Positions 49,203 through 58,202 of a stretch of 64,000 nucleotides of DNA are shown piece by piece. The notes beneath the pieces are model-generated. The model was not told where the DNA came from. It worked only from the letters and a program-made list of their open reading frames with translations, and searched no databases. Position 1 is the stretch's first letter, and every line of letters starts with the position of its first letter. Source of the DNA: Geotalea toluenoxydans JCM 15764. Its GTDB lineage: Bacteria; Desulfobacterota; Desulfuromonadia; Geobacterales; Geobacteraceae. The stretch is taken from positions 1-64,000 of the forward strand of contig NZ_BBCJ01000012.1 in NCBI RefSeq assembly GCF_001311985.1, given 5' to 3'. The translations under genes were made by a program, and so were the position numbers.

Positions 49203-49273
49203 GGGCGAACCTCGTGTTCGCCCTTTACGTGGGAATCGGCTTTGATGCGGGCGATCACAAGGATCGCCCCTAC
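49199..49273. repeat. Short inverted-repeat element with GTAGGGGCGA ends
   Basis: A 75-bp element bounded by GTAGGGGCGA and TCGCCCCTAC (perfect terminal inverted repeats), with internal ACCTCGTGTTCGCCC and GGGCGATCACAAGGATCGCCC blocks. It supplies the stop codon of the upstream gene and ends 20 bp before the nspC start. Confidence 0.85.
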
Positions 49274-49292
49274 CACATCAGGAAAACCTTTG

Positions 49293-50444
49293 ACTGGTAT
49301 TGACATAGAAAAAATTCTGAAGCTGGCTCCATCCCCCGCCTATGTGGTGGACCTGGGGCGGCTGCGCCATAACCTGGCCATCCTCGATGATGTGCAAAAG
49401 CGGAGCGGCGCCAAGATTCTTCTGGCGCTCAAGGCTTTCTCCATGTGGTCGGTGTTTCCCCTCATCAGGGAGACGCTCCACGGGGTCTGCGCCAGCAGCC
49501 CTTGGGAGGCGCGCCTGGGGCGGGAAGAGTTCGACCGCGAGGTGCATTCCTTTGCCGCAGCATTCAAGGAACGGGATGTGGTTGAGCTGTTGCAGCTCTC
49601 CAACCACCTGGTTTTCAACTCCTTCAACCAGCTGGAGCGCTTCCGCCCCCTGTGGGAAAAGGAGCGGGGCAGGGTCTCGGTGGGCTTGCGTGTGAACCCG
49701 GAACATTCCGAGGGGCATACGGCCATCTACGATCCATGTGCTGTCAATTCCCGGCTGGGCATCCCCCGGCGGGAATTCGAAGGGCGGTCGTTGGAGGGGG
49801 TTGAAGGGCTCCATTTCCACACCCTCTGCGAGCAGCTGTTCGAGCCCCTGGAGCGGACCGTCAAGGTATTCGACGAGAAATTCGGCTCCTTCATGCCGGG
49901 TATGAAGTGGCTGAACCTGGGGGGCGGCCACCACATCACCCGTGAAGGCTATGATATCGACGGGCTGGTTGAGCTGGTCAAACACCTGAAGGCTAAGTAC
50001 GATGTGGAGGTTTACCTGGAACCGGGCGAGGCTATCGCCATCGGTACCGGCATTCTGGTTGGCGAGGTGATGGACGTGGTGAAGAACGGCATGGATATTG
50101 CCATTCTGGATGTTTCCGCCACCTGCCATATGCCTGATGTGCTGGAAATGCCGTACCGTCCCGGCATCACTGGCGGTTTCGACCCTGGCGCCAAGAAGCA
50201 TACCTACCGCCTGGGCGGGCCGTCATGTCTGGCAGGGGACGTGATCGGCGACTGGTCGTTCGAAAAACCGCTGCAGCCGGGAGACCGGCTGGCTTTTGAA
50301 GACATGTCCCACTACACCATGGTGAAAACCACCACCTTCAACGGGATACAGCACCCGGCCATCTGCACCTTTGAGCCGGAGACGGAGCAGTTGAAGGTGG
50401 TGCGGCAGTTTGATTATTCTGATTTCAAGAGCAGGTTGTCGTAA
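49293..50444 (+). CDS. nspC: Carboxynorspermidine decarboxylase
   Basis: 383 aa. A PLP-dependent alanine-racemase-fold decarboxylase: the PLP Lys is in 'LLALKAFSMW', with 'GLHFHTLCEQ', 'WLNLGGGHHI', 'LEPGEAIAIG' and 'DVSATCHMPDVLEMPYRP'. It forms norspermidine or spermidine from the carboxylated precursor. I choose the TTG at 49293 (AGGA upstream) because the longer frame to 49242 is encoded by the repeat element. It is in line with the dehydrogenase and speA. Confidence 0.92.
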   Translation, partial: TGIDIEKILKLAPSPAYVVDLGRLRHNLAILDDVQKRSGAKILLALKAFSMWSVFPLIRETLHGVCASSPWEARLGREEFDREVHSFAAAFKERDVVELLQLSNHLVFNSFNQLERFRPLWEKERGRVSVGLRVNPEHSEGHTAIYDPCAVNSRLGIPRREFEGRSLEGVEGLHFHTLCEQLFEPLERTVKVFDEKFGSFMPGMKWLNLGGGHHITREGYDIDGLVELVKHLKAKYDVEVYLEPGEAIAIGTGILVGEVMDVVKNGMDIAILDVSATCHMPDVLEMPYRPGITGGFDPGAKKHTYRLGGPSCLAGDVIGDWSFEKPLQPGDRLAFEDMSHYTMVKTTTFNGIQHPAICTFEPETEQLKVVRQFDYSDFKSRLS

Positions 50445-50454
50445 CGTTTTTCTT

Positions 50455-50541
50455 CCCCCTTTGACAAAGGGGGACAGAGGGGGATTTGTTTTTGGTATCC
50501 GGACAAAATCCCCCCTTACCCCCCTTTGATAAAGGGGGATT
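50455..50541. repeat. CCCCCTTTGACAAAGGGGG inverted element
   Basis: Two palindromic blocks (50455-50474 and 50521-50538) joined by GGGGATTTG and its inverse CAAAATCCCC. It fills the gap between nspC and speA. Confidence 0.8.
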
Positions 50542-50563
50542 CGCATTGTAAAGGTGGCAATGT

Positions 50564-52471
50564 ATGGAACGCTGGAACATCAACGATTCTTCTAAAATCT
50601 ACAACCTGGACAACTGGGGAGCGGATCTCTTTTCCATTAACAAGAAAGGGAATGTCTGCGTGCACCCATCCCCCAGTTCCAAGAGTTCCATTGACCTGCG
50701 GGTGCTGGTTGACGACCTGATCAAGCGGAAGATCAAACCTCCCATTCTGCTCCGGTTCATGGATGTTCTCCAGGGGCGAATAGCCAGTATCAACAGGGCA
50801 TTCAGAAGCGCCATCACCGAAAATGACTACCCGGCAAAGTACCAGACTTTCTTTCCGATCAAGGTCAACCAGCAGCGGCAGGTGGTGGAAGCGATTGCCA
50901 GCTACGGCAAGCGTTACAATATCGGTCTCGAGGTCGGTTCCAAGCCGGAGCTGGTGGCCGGCATCGGCATCTCCAGCGGCAACAACCTGCCTATCATCTG
51001 CAACGGCTACAAGGACAGCGAGTATATAGAAACCGTGCTCTATGCCACAGCCATCGGCTACGACATCACTCTGGTCATCGAAAAGCTCTTCGAACTGGAG
51101 AAGGTTATCGAGCTGGTGAAGAAGACCGGTATCCAGCCGCGGCTGGGCATCCGCGTCAAGCTTTCCTCCAAGGGAACTGGCAAATGGGCAACTTCTGGAG
51201 GGGAGGATGCCAAGTTCGGCCTGCGCATGTCCGAAATCATCGCCGCCATCGACCTTCTGGAAGAGAACGGCCTCCTCGACCGGGTCAAGCTGATCCATTT
51301 CCACATCGGCAGCCAGATCACCAAGATCGACAAGATCAAGACCGCCCTCATCGAGGGTGCACGGGTCTACACCGAATTGCGCAAGATGGGGATGGGGATC
51401 GAGTTCGTGGATATCGGCGGCGGATTGGGGGTCGATTATGACGGCTCCAAGTCCAGCTACTTTTCCAGCGTCAACTATTCCGTCGAGGAATATGCCAACG
51501 ACGTCATCTATCAAATCAAGAATATCTGCGACGATGCCGGGGTGGAGTGCCCCAACATCATCTCCGAGTCGGGCCGCGCTACCGTTGCCCATTACTCGGT
51601 GCTGGTGACCAACGTGCTCAATACCAATACCCAGCGCCTTACCCCTGATTTCGAGGAGGAACTGGCAGCGGCGGAGAAACTGGCGCCGACGGTGAAGAAG
51701 CTGGTGGATATCCACAAAAGCATCGACCGCTACAGCCTGCGCGAGGATTACCACGATACCGTGCAGCTGATCCAGGAGGCGGTGAGCCTTTTCAACCTGG
51801 GCTACCTGACCCTGAATGAACGGGCCATGGCCGAATGGCTCTACGGCAAGATCATCAAGAAGATCAACAGCATCGTCGAGAAGATCAAGCCGATCCCCGA
51901 GGAGCTGCAGAATTTCCAGCTGGCGCTACGGCAGACCTATTTCGCCAACTTTTCCCTCTTCCAGTCGATCCCCGACTCCTGGGCCATCGATCAACTCTTC
52001 CCCATCGTGCCGATTCAGCGCCTCAATCAGAAGCCGGACGTTATCGCCTCCATCGCGGACATCACCTGCGATTCGGACGGGGAGATCACCAGCTTTGTCG
52101 GGGAGAACGGCCGGACCAAGTTCCTTCCCCTGCACAAGATCCGCAAGGACGAAGATTATTACATCGGCTTCTTCCTCATCGGCGCATACCAGGAGATTTT
52201 GGGGGACATGCACAACCTGTTCGGCGACACCAATGCCGTACACATTACCTTCAACAAGAAAACCGGCTACATGATCGACACGGTCATTAACGGTGACGCC
52301 TGCTGGGAGAGTCTCAAGTATGTCCAGTACAAGGGACCAGAGATCCTGAAGCGGGTCAGGGAGCATCTTGAGAAGGGAGTGGCCCAGCGCAAGGTCTCCA
52401 TCGAGGAAAGCAGCCACTTCATCGAGCTGTTGGACAGAACCCTGTTGGGCTATACCTACCTGGGCGAGTAG
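50564..52471 (+). CDS. speA: Biosynthetic arginine decarboxylase
   Basis: 635 aa and intact, the normal SpeA length. It converts arginine to agmatine with PLP. Motifs: 'YPIKVNQQRQVVEAI'-like (here 'FFPIKVNQQRQVVEAI', PLP Lys), 'LIHFHIGSQI', 'FVDIGGGLGVDYDG' and 'ADITCDSDGEI'. The start ATG follows AAGGTGG. It supplies the diamine arm of the polyamine pathway encoded with the two preceding genes; agmatine-to-putrescine enzymes are not in this window. Confidence 0.96.
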   Translation: MERWNINDSSKIYNLDNWGADLFSINKKGNVCVHPSPSSKSSIDLRVLVDDLIKRKIKPPILLRFMDVLQGRIASINRAFRSAITENDYPAKYQTFFPIKVNQQRQVVEAIASYGKRYNIGLEVGSKPELVAGIGISSGNNLPIICNGYKDSEYIETVLYATAIGYDITLVIEKLFELEKVIELVKKTGIQPRLGIRVKLSSKGTGKWATSGGEDAKFGLRMSEIIAAIDLLEENGLLDRVKLIHFHIGSQITKIDKIKTALIEGARVYTELRKMGMGIEFVDIGGGLGVDYDGSKSSYFSSVNYSVEEYANDVIYQIKNICDDAGVECPNIISESGRATVAHYSVLVTNVLNTNTQRLTPDFEEELAAAEKLAPTVKKLVDIHKSIDRYSLREDYHDTVQLIQEAVSLFNLGYLTLNERAMAEWLYGKIIKKINSIVEKIKPIPEELQNFQLALRQTYFANFSLFQSIPDSWAIDQLFPIVPIQRLNQKPDVIASIADITCDSDGEITSFVGENGRTKFLPLHKIRKDEDYYIGFFLIGAYQEILGDMHNLFGDTNAVHITFNKKTGYMIDTVINGDACWESLKYVQYKGPEILKRVREHLEKGVAQRKVSIEESSHFIELLDRTLLGYTYLGE

Positions 52472-52510
52472 GCAAACCCGCAAGGTCAAAGGCCTTAAAG
52501 GTAAACTGCA

Positions 52511-52596
52511 ACCACGAATGACACGAATTGACACGAATAAAACCTAAACCAGGTTTTTGATTTTTAAATTCGTGAATATTCGTGAAATTCGTGGTT
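52511..52596. repeat. ACGAAT-type inverted repeat element, copy 2
   Basis: Arms match copy 1 at 32632 (CCACGAATGACACGAATTG; ATTCGTGAAATTCGTGG) while the central 20-25 bp differ. It lies between speA and the MFS gene, ending about 30 bp before the MFS start. Confidence 0.9.
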
Positions 52597-52626
52597 AAAA
52601 GCTTAAAGGCTTCTTCGGAGGTCCTC

Positions 52627-53796
52627 ATGTTCCGCGGCATAACCGGTAATGTCCTCATTCTGGGCATAGTCAGTTTCTTGACTGACGTTTCCAGCGAGAT
52701 GATCTATCCGCTCTTGCCGCTGTTTCTCACAACCGTCCTCGGTGGCGGGCCTGCCTTTCTCGGTATCATCGAAGGGGTTGCGGAGTCCACTGCCTCATTC
52801 CTCAAGCTTTTTTCGGGCATCGTTTCCGACCGGGTAAAAAACCGGCAGAGGCTTGTTTTCTGGGGCTACACGCTTTCCTCTGTTGCCCGCCCCCTGATGG
52901 CCGTCGCCACAGCCCCCTGGGCAGTACTGCTGATCCGCTTTTCCGATCGGATAGGAAAGGGGATCAGGACGTCGCCACGGGATGCCCTCATTGCCGATTC
53001 TGTAGATCCATCACTGAGGGGCAAGGCCTTTGGCTTTCACCGTTCCATGGACCATGCAGGCGCTGTTGTCGGTCCTCTCATTGCCACCTTTCTTCTGGCA
53101 TACGTCACCAAGGACTTGCGGACCGTATTCTGGCTGGCGGCTATCCCCGGCCTGCTGGCGGTACTGATGATCGTGCTGCGGGTCAGGGATGTCGCCCGCG
53201 CCAGAAAAGAGAGCGATGGCCGTTTTCTCCAGGCCGTTCCCAAAGGAAATTTAAAAACCTATTTGCTTATCCTCTTCCTCTTTACCCTTGGCAACTCTTC
53301 CGATGCATTTCTCCTGCTCAAGGCGGGGCAGCTCGGCGTTACTCCGGCACGTATCCCGCTGCTCTGGACCTTTTTCCATGTGATCAAGATGACTTCCTCC
53401 ATGCCCTTCGGCGCCCTCTCGGACCGGATCGGCCGTCGCGGCATAATCCTTAGTGGTTGGGGGATCTATGTCCTGACCTACCTGGGCTTTGCCCTGGCCG
53501 TAACGGAACTCCAGGTTTGGCTTCTCTTCGCCTTCTATGGGCTCTTCTATGGTCTCACAGAAGGGGTCGAAAAAGCACTTTTGATGGATATTGCACCGAC
53601 AAACGAGCGTGGGACCGCCTTTGGCTGGTACAATTTCGCCATCGGCGCCGGCGCGCTGCCCGCAAGCCTCCTCTTCGGCTTTGTCTGGCAACTGGCGGGG
53701 GCCGGGGCAGCCTTTACCTTTGGCGCCAGCCTGGCTGCCGTTGCTGCCTTGCTCATGTTTTTCTTCATAAAAACGGCAAATCCGCCGGTGCGCTAG
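52627..53796 (+). CDS. MFS transporter
   Basis: 389 aa with twelve hydrophobic helices. The loop motifs 'SDRVKNRQRLVFWGY' (residues about 68-82) and 'LSDRIGRRGIIL' after helix 8 are the major-facilitator signature, and 'RIGKGIRTSPRDALIADS' is typical of one efflux-type MFS subgroup. Substrate unknown. The start is the ATG at 52627 with GGAGGTCCTC; the longer frame to 52582 overlaps the repeat. Intact. Confidence 0.9.
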   Translation: MFRGITGNVLILGIVSFLTDVSSEMIYPLLPLFLTTVLGGGPAFLGIIEGVAESTASFLKLFSGIVSDRVKNRQRLVFWGYTLSSVARPLMAVATAPWAVLLIRFSDRIGKGIRTSPRDALIADSVDPSLRGKAFGFHRSMDHAGAVVGPLIATFLLAYVTKDLRTVFWLAAIPGLLAVLMIVLRVRDVARARKESDGRFLQAVPKGNLKTYLLILFLFTLGNSSDAFLLLKAGQLGVTPARIPLLWTFFHVIKMTSSMPFGALSDRIGRRGIILSGWGIYVLTYLGFALAVTELQVWLLFAFYGLFYGLTEGVEKALLMDIAPTNERGTAFGWYNFAIGAGALPASLLFGFVWQLAGAGAAFTFGASLAAVAALLMFFFIKTANPPVR

Positions 53797-54351
53797 ACTT
53801 TCCCCAGGCTTTTACTCAGTTTTTGCAATTTTCTGTTCGATAATCCAGCCCCTGAATTCAATCCACAGATAGAAGAAAATCTCTTTCCCCATATTTTTTA
53901 CTCAAGTTTTCAACTCTCCCTGTCGACTAGGTAACGGTGCGGCCGATTCGGTCATAAGACTGCTAAAGCCGCCAGTATTCCGGCCATACATGTCAACTAT
54001 GTGACGTCAGTATCTTGACTTGTGACAGGGGGGGCACCGCCCTGTTATTGTCCAGTAAACCGTTTTTTTAATCTTTCGCAAATTCGGCACGATAAGCCAG
54101 TAAGCTATCGGGCGGGGTGTTTGCTGCTTGGTTTTGATTGATTAAGTGATGCTAACTAAAGTTGGCAGGAAATATGCTGACTTATCAGATGTTTGTCCTG
54201 AATGGGTAATTGTTGACAAGAGCTCTTTTTTTCATTAAAACCAAATGCCCCTGCTGTTTAAGGCATTACATGTGGAGGAGGTGATCGGTAACCGTAAGCA
54301 GCAGCTTGTTATGTTTCAGATGTATTAACGCAAGGAAAGGAGGTTCAATTA
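53797..54351. other. Long intergenic region before the first cytochrome conduit
   Basis: About 555 bp with no supported gene. It contains a CAGGG/CCCTG hairpin (about 54026-54047) and the sigma-54-like element at 54163. A TTGACA at 54213 and a purine-rich leader with GGAGGAGG near 54273 are the other features. Confidence 0.6.
54163..54178 (+). promoter_or_regulatory. Probable sigma-54 promoter of the first conduit
   Basis: TGGCAGGAAATATGCT fits TGGCACG-N4-TTGCW with two mismatches and exact GG/GC spacing. It lies about 170 bp upstream of the porin gene. Confidence 0.5.
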
Positions 54352-55566
54352 ATGGGGATTAAAGGGTTATTACGAATGCTTCTGTTCTGCTCTCTGCTCA
54401 GCGCTTCAACAGGCTTGGCGGCTGAGATCCACGGCAGAAGTTCCACCCAGTTTCTCTCGTTTAGTAACGAACTGTTGGATGACAAACGCCAGATCGAGCT
54501 GAACGAGTATCTGCGTTTCTCTATCACCAACATCGACAAGGCCGGCAAATTTTCCATCCACGGCTACGGCAGAGCCTCGCAGGACTTCACCAATGGAGAA
54601 GGTCTGAACGGCCGGCTTTACTATCTGTATGGTGAATATCGCGACCTCTTTGACAAGGCAGATATCAAGATCGGCCGTCAATTTGTCAATCTGGCTGCGG
54701 GAAGCGCCATTATCGACGGCGGTCAGGTGGATGTGAAAAATGTCGGTCCTGTCGCCTTTACCATCCTTGGCGGGCGAGATGTCCAGTTCGGGATTAACGG
54801 TGAGATTGGCGACGCTACCAATACCGTTCTCGGTATGGGCGCCTACCTGACCGGCTTCAAGAACACCGATGCCGAGGTCAGCTGGTTCCGCAAGTGGGAT
54901 GAGGGGGATATCGCCAGGGATATTCTGGGCCTGTCCGGCAAGCAGTATCTGTTCAACAACGTCAAGGTCTATGGTAACGCCAGGTACGACCTCACTGCCG
55001 AAGCCTTCAACGAGGTGCAGGGGGGCTTGAAGTTTTATCCCCTCTCAAACCTGATCTTTACCGGTGAATATTACCAGAGCTATGCCACCTTCGACACCAC
55101 TTCTTTCTACTCGGTGTTCGCCGTTGATCAGTATCAGGAAGGCCTCTTCCGAGTCGACTACACCTTCAACGACATGGTCTCCGTCAACGGCGGCTACAAT
55201 CGTCAGTTCTACGGCGAAGGCGCCCATGCCAATGTCTACCATGTGGGCCTTTCCCTGCGTCCCATCGAACCGCTCCGGGTCAATGTGGAATACGACAACC
55301 GCAATGGCTACTACGGCAGTACCAACGGCGGCATAATCGATGCTTCCTACGACATCAACAAGGCTGCTCAGGTTGCAGGTGGTATTACCTATGACGTTTA
55401 CCAGCGGGATTCTTTAACGGGAGACGAGATAGCCCGTCGGTACTGGCTGGGCGGGAAATACAAAATAGCGAAGAATATGGCGGTATCCGGCCGTATTCAG
55501 GATGATGTCAATGCCCGTTACAGCACAAACGTTTCCGGACGTGTGACGTTCGATTACGATTTCTAG
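54352..55566 (+). CDS. Outer-membrane porin-like beta-barrel of conduit 1
   Basis: 404 aa. A signal peptide ends at 'STGLAA'. The mature protein has alternating beta-strand pattern throughout and ends in 'VTFDYDF', with the C-terminal Phe used for outer-membrane insertion. It is directly followed (15 bp) by a periplasmic octahaem cytochrome and then a lipoprotein multihaem cytochrome, the order of Geobacter porin-cytochrome (Pcc, OmbB-OmaB-OmcB type) clusters. It probably forms the pore through which haems pass electrons. It is a close paralogue of the protein at 59607. Confidence 0.85.
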   Translation: MGIKGLLRMLLFCSLLSASTGLAAEIHGRSSTQFLSFSNELLDDKRQIELNEYLRFSITNIDKAGKFSIHGYGRASQDFTNGEGLNGRLYYLYGEYRDLFDKADIKIGRQFVNLAAGSAIIDGGQVDVKNVGPVAFTILGGRDVQFGINGEIGDATNTVLGMGAYLTGFKNTDAEVSWFRKWDEGDIARDILGLSGKQYLFNNVKVYGNARYDLTAEAFNEVQGGLKFYPLSNLIFTGEYYQSYATFDTTSFYSVFAVDQYQEGLFRVDYTFNDMVSVNGGYNRQFYGEGAHANVYHVGLSLRPIEPLRVNVEYDNRNGYYGSTNGGIIDASYDINKAAQVAGGITYDVYQRDSLTGDEIARRYWLGGKYKIAKNMAVSGRIQDDVNARYSTNVSGRVTFDYDF

Positions 55567-55581
55567 AAAGGAGGTGCCACT

Positions 55582-56282
55582 GTGAAGAAATTGTTGTTTA
55601 TATGTATGCTTCTGCTGATGTCTGCTCTCTATGTGCAGCAGGCGACGGCTCAGAAGCAGCCCCACAAGGAATATGCCGAATCCAAGCTTTCCGAGTGTGC
55701 CAGCTGCCACAAGGCTGAAGGTGTAGCCCCCACCCATGATGCGACTGGGTGCGCAGTCACCGGACCCTGGCAAGCAAGGCCGGCAATAATTGCGCCCAAT
55801 GCCACGACCAGTCTTACTGTCTGGATTGCCATAAGGGTGGCGGGATAAACGCCGACCTGTCGGTGGATAACTTCGGCCGTGATTATGTGCCCAAAAGTCA
55901 TCGCAGCGATTTCGTCAATATCCATCCAATCAAGGCACAGGATAATCCCCAGACATGCTACCGTTGCCATGACCAGAAATTCTGTAACGCCTGTCATGAC
56001 CGCTTCCCCAAAGGAAGCATGCGCATCAAGTCGCACTTGATGTCAGGCAATACCCAGTCCATAAACAGCGTTGCTTTTGGTGAGCATCCTGCCGAGGCAC
56101 GCCGTAACCTGCAGTCCTGCCAAGCCTGTCATCCGGATGGCGATGTCTGTATTCAGTGCCACAGTGCGAAAACCAGTGGAACTAACCCCCATCCCCGCAA
56201 CTGGAGAAGCATCAGCAATAACTACAAGGACAAAGCAGGAAGCAAAGTCTGTACTAAATGTCATCTGCCCGGAACCTATTGA
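55582..56282 (+). CDS. Periplasmic octahaem c-type cytochrome of conduit 1 (one-base frameshift)
   Basis: About 233 aa after restoring a base near 55748. Signal peptide residues 1-24. Eight CxxCH haem motifs are present: CASCH, CAQCH, CLDCH, CYRCH, CNACH, CQACH, CIQCH and CTKCH. Length and haem number match the OmaB-type periplasmic subunit of Pcc conduits, which would hand electrons to the outer lipoprotein cytochrome inside the porin. The GTG start has AAAGGAGG upstream. Compared with its paralogue at 60844 it lacks one haem-bearing segment of about 17 residues. Confidence 0.88.
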
Positions 56283-56310
56283 TAGTTAAATAAACCAAGG
56301 AGGATACAGC

Positions 56311-58080
56311 ATGAGTAGAAACATTTTCAGTTATTCGGCAGTAATTGCTTCACTCCTAGCGACGGCGCTGTTCGCCGGTTGTGGAACGAGCAACAAAGAG
56401 GGCAATCTCTCGGCAGCCGATGTGGCTAAAGTCGAGGAAACGGCATGTGCACAGTGCCACAGCACCGCTATCGACCATATCGCCGGTACTCCCATTTATG
56501 ATGCATACCTGCAGTCAGCCCACTTCACCAACAACTTCCGTGTTGTAGGCTGCCAGGACTGTCACGGTGGCGGCGCACAGCATAACGGCGTCGGGCCTCT
56601 CCCCTATCCCAATCCTGACGCAGCAGGCAAGTGCTTCGAATGCCACGAGAAATATCTGCCGACAAACCATTTTGCCTCTTACACGGCAGCTGCTCATCCC
56701 GGCCAGTACGTGAGCACCAATTACCAGAACTCATGTACCAGCTGCCATGATCCCCATTTAGCCCAAAACGGCATACTTAACGGTGAGATCAATACGGTCA
56801 CCGGTCAGCTGAAGGGCACAGAGCATACCGACTGGGCCGAGTCCGGTCACGGTGAAGTTGACGGCGAAGCTTGGGCTCACTATGATTTCAAGCTTAGAGA
56901 AAACTGCAACCGCTGCCACACCTCGACCGGCTACATTACCTATGTCAGCTCAAACTATGCTTATCCGGTGCCTGCATGGGGCAAAGCAGGGGACAAGACC
57001 AACGAGGTCCTGACCTGTAAAGCTTGCCACACCGACTACAACTTCAAGAACCGCATCCGCCGTGCGGGGGCATTCTCCGCACCCTTCAACGGCAATAAAA
57101 ACCCCATCGCTTTTCCCAATTCCGGAACCTCCAACCTGTGTATCGCCTGCCATAGCGGGTACGAGAGCGGCGGCGCCATCGGTGGCTTTACCGGAACTCT
57201 TACCGCCCTTACGGGGGACATGGACACCAAAACAGCCGTCAACTCCCATTATCTGGCTGCAGCAGCATTGTTCTACGGCAAATCCGCCTTCCATTTCTAC
57301 ACATCAAATGTCAAGTATGACACTGGCTATAACACCGGCAAGAACTTCGGTACCTGGAGCATGGCAAGCTGGGATGATCGATCCGTCGACGAACCAGCCC
57401 TATGTTGCTTCCGGTGTCTCTACCGGCGAAGATGGTCCCTGTGTAGCCTGTCACCTGGGCTCCGTCAACGGCAACACCAGAACCCATACCTTGAGCGCTT
57501 CTGAGACATGGAATGCCCAGGCAGATGTTTCGGCTGCCATAGCAACTTTGCAGCAGAAGGTGGCGTTGATGCCGTCATCGAAGAAGAAAAAGAGCTTTTC
57601 GACAGGGGGCTGGACTTCTATCTCTTTACCCTGGCCAACCACAATATCGGCAACAAGACCCCCGTCTACTATGACGTGACTACCTATCCGTACTTCCACA
57701 AGTCACTGCCTGCCAAAAGGGGCACAACCGACTTCAAAACCTGGACCATGGGCACGGCTGACAGCACCATCGGTAAACAGGTCATGGGCGTTGCATTCAA
57801 CTACAACCTGATCAACAGGGAGAAAGGTGCCCACGTCCATAACCGCAGCTACACACGTCGACTGATGTTTGACGGGATCCAGTACCTGCAGAAGGGTGCA
57901 AATACTTACTCTACCTCCACAGGTGCCATTGGTGGAACTGCTGACCCCAATGCCCAGCTATCCTTCACGGGATACTCAACGGCAGTGGCTGCAGGAACTC
58001 GTCCGGCTAACCCTGTCAGCATTTCACAGCTCAAGGGCTGGCTGTTGAGATCGTCCGGTGGTCTGTACTATAGAAGGTAA
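56311..58080 (+). CDS. Outer-membrane multihaem lipoprotein cytochrome of conduit 1 (frameshifted)
   Basis: About 590 aa with single-base losses near 57349, 57372 and 57516. The lipobox is 'LFAGC'. Nine CxxCH motifs are visible: CAQCH, CQDCH, CFECH, CTSCH, CNRCH, CKACH, CIACH, CVACH and, after the last break, CFGCH. The C-terminal third lacks haems and has 'GAHVHNRSYTRRLMFDGIQYL'-type sequence common in Geobacter Omc proteins. It should sit on the cell surface as the outer electron exit. The start has AAGGAGG, and a strong terminator follows. Confidence 0.86.
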
Positions 58081-58104
58081 TATTGTTTACCTGCTGTAAC
58101 TCGA

Positions 58105-58135
58105 AACCCCGCTTCGCAAGAAGCGGGGTTTTTTT
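58105..58135 (+). terminator. Terminator of conduit 1 operon
   Basis: An 11-bp perfect stem with a GCAA tetraloop (58105-58115 with 58120-58130) is followed by a T run, 25 bp after the cytochrome stop. Confidence 0.93.
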
Positions 58136-58202
58136 ATCGCTGAGGATCTTTTTCTGTGCAAATCTTTGGACCGCGGATAAAATAGGTTCTGCGGCAGAAA
58201 AT

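Noticed and set aside
49242-49292. Upstream start of nspC
   Set aside because: Those codons are encoded by the inverted-repeat element; a TTG with a ribosome site follows immediately.
53797-54351. c-di-GMP (GEMM) riboswitch before the cytochrome conduits
   Set aside because: Such elements are common before Geobacter cytochrome genes, so I looked for the tandem GNRA-stem and ACGCAAAGC core here and at 59470-59606, and found none.
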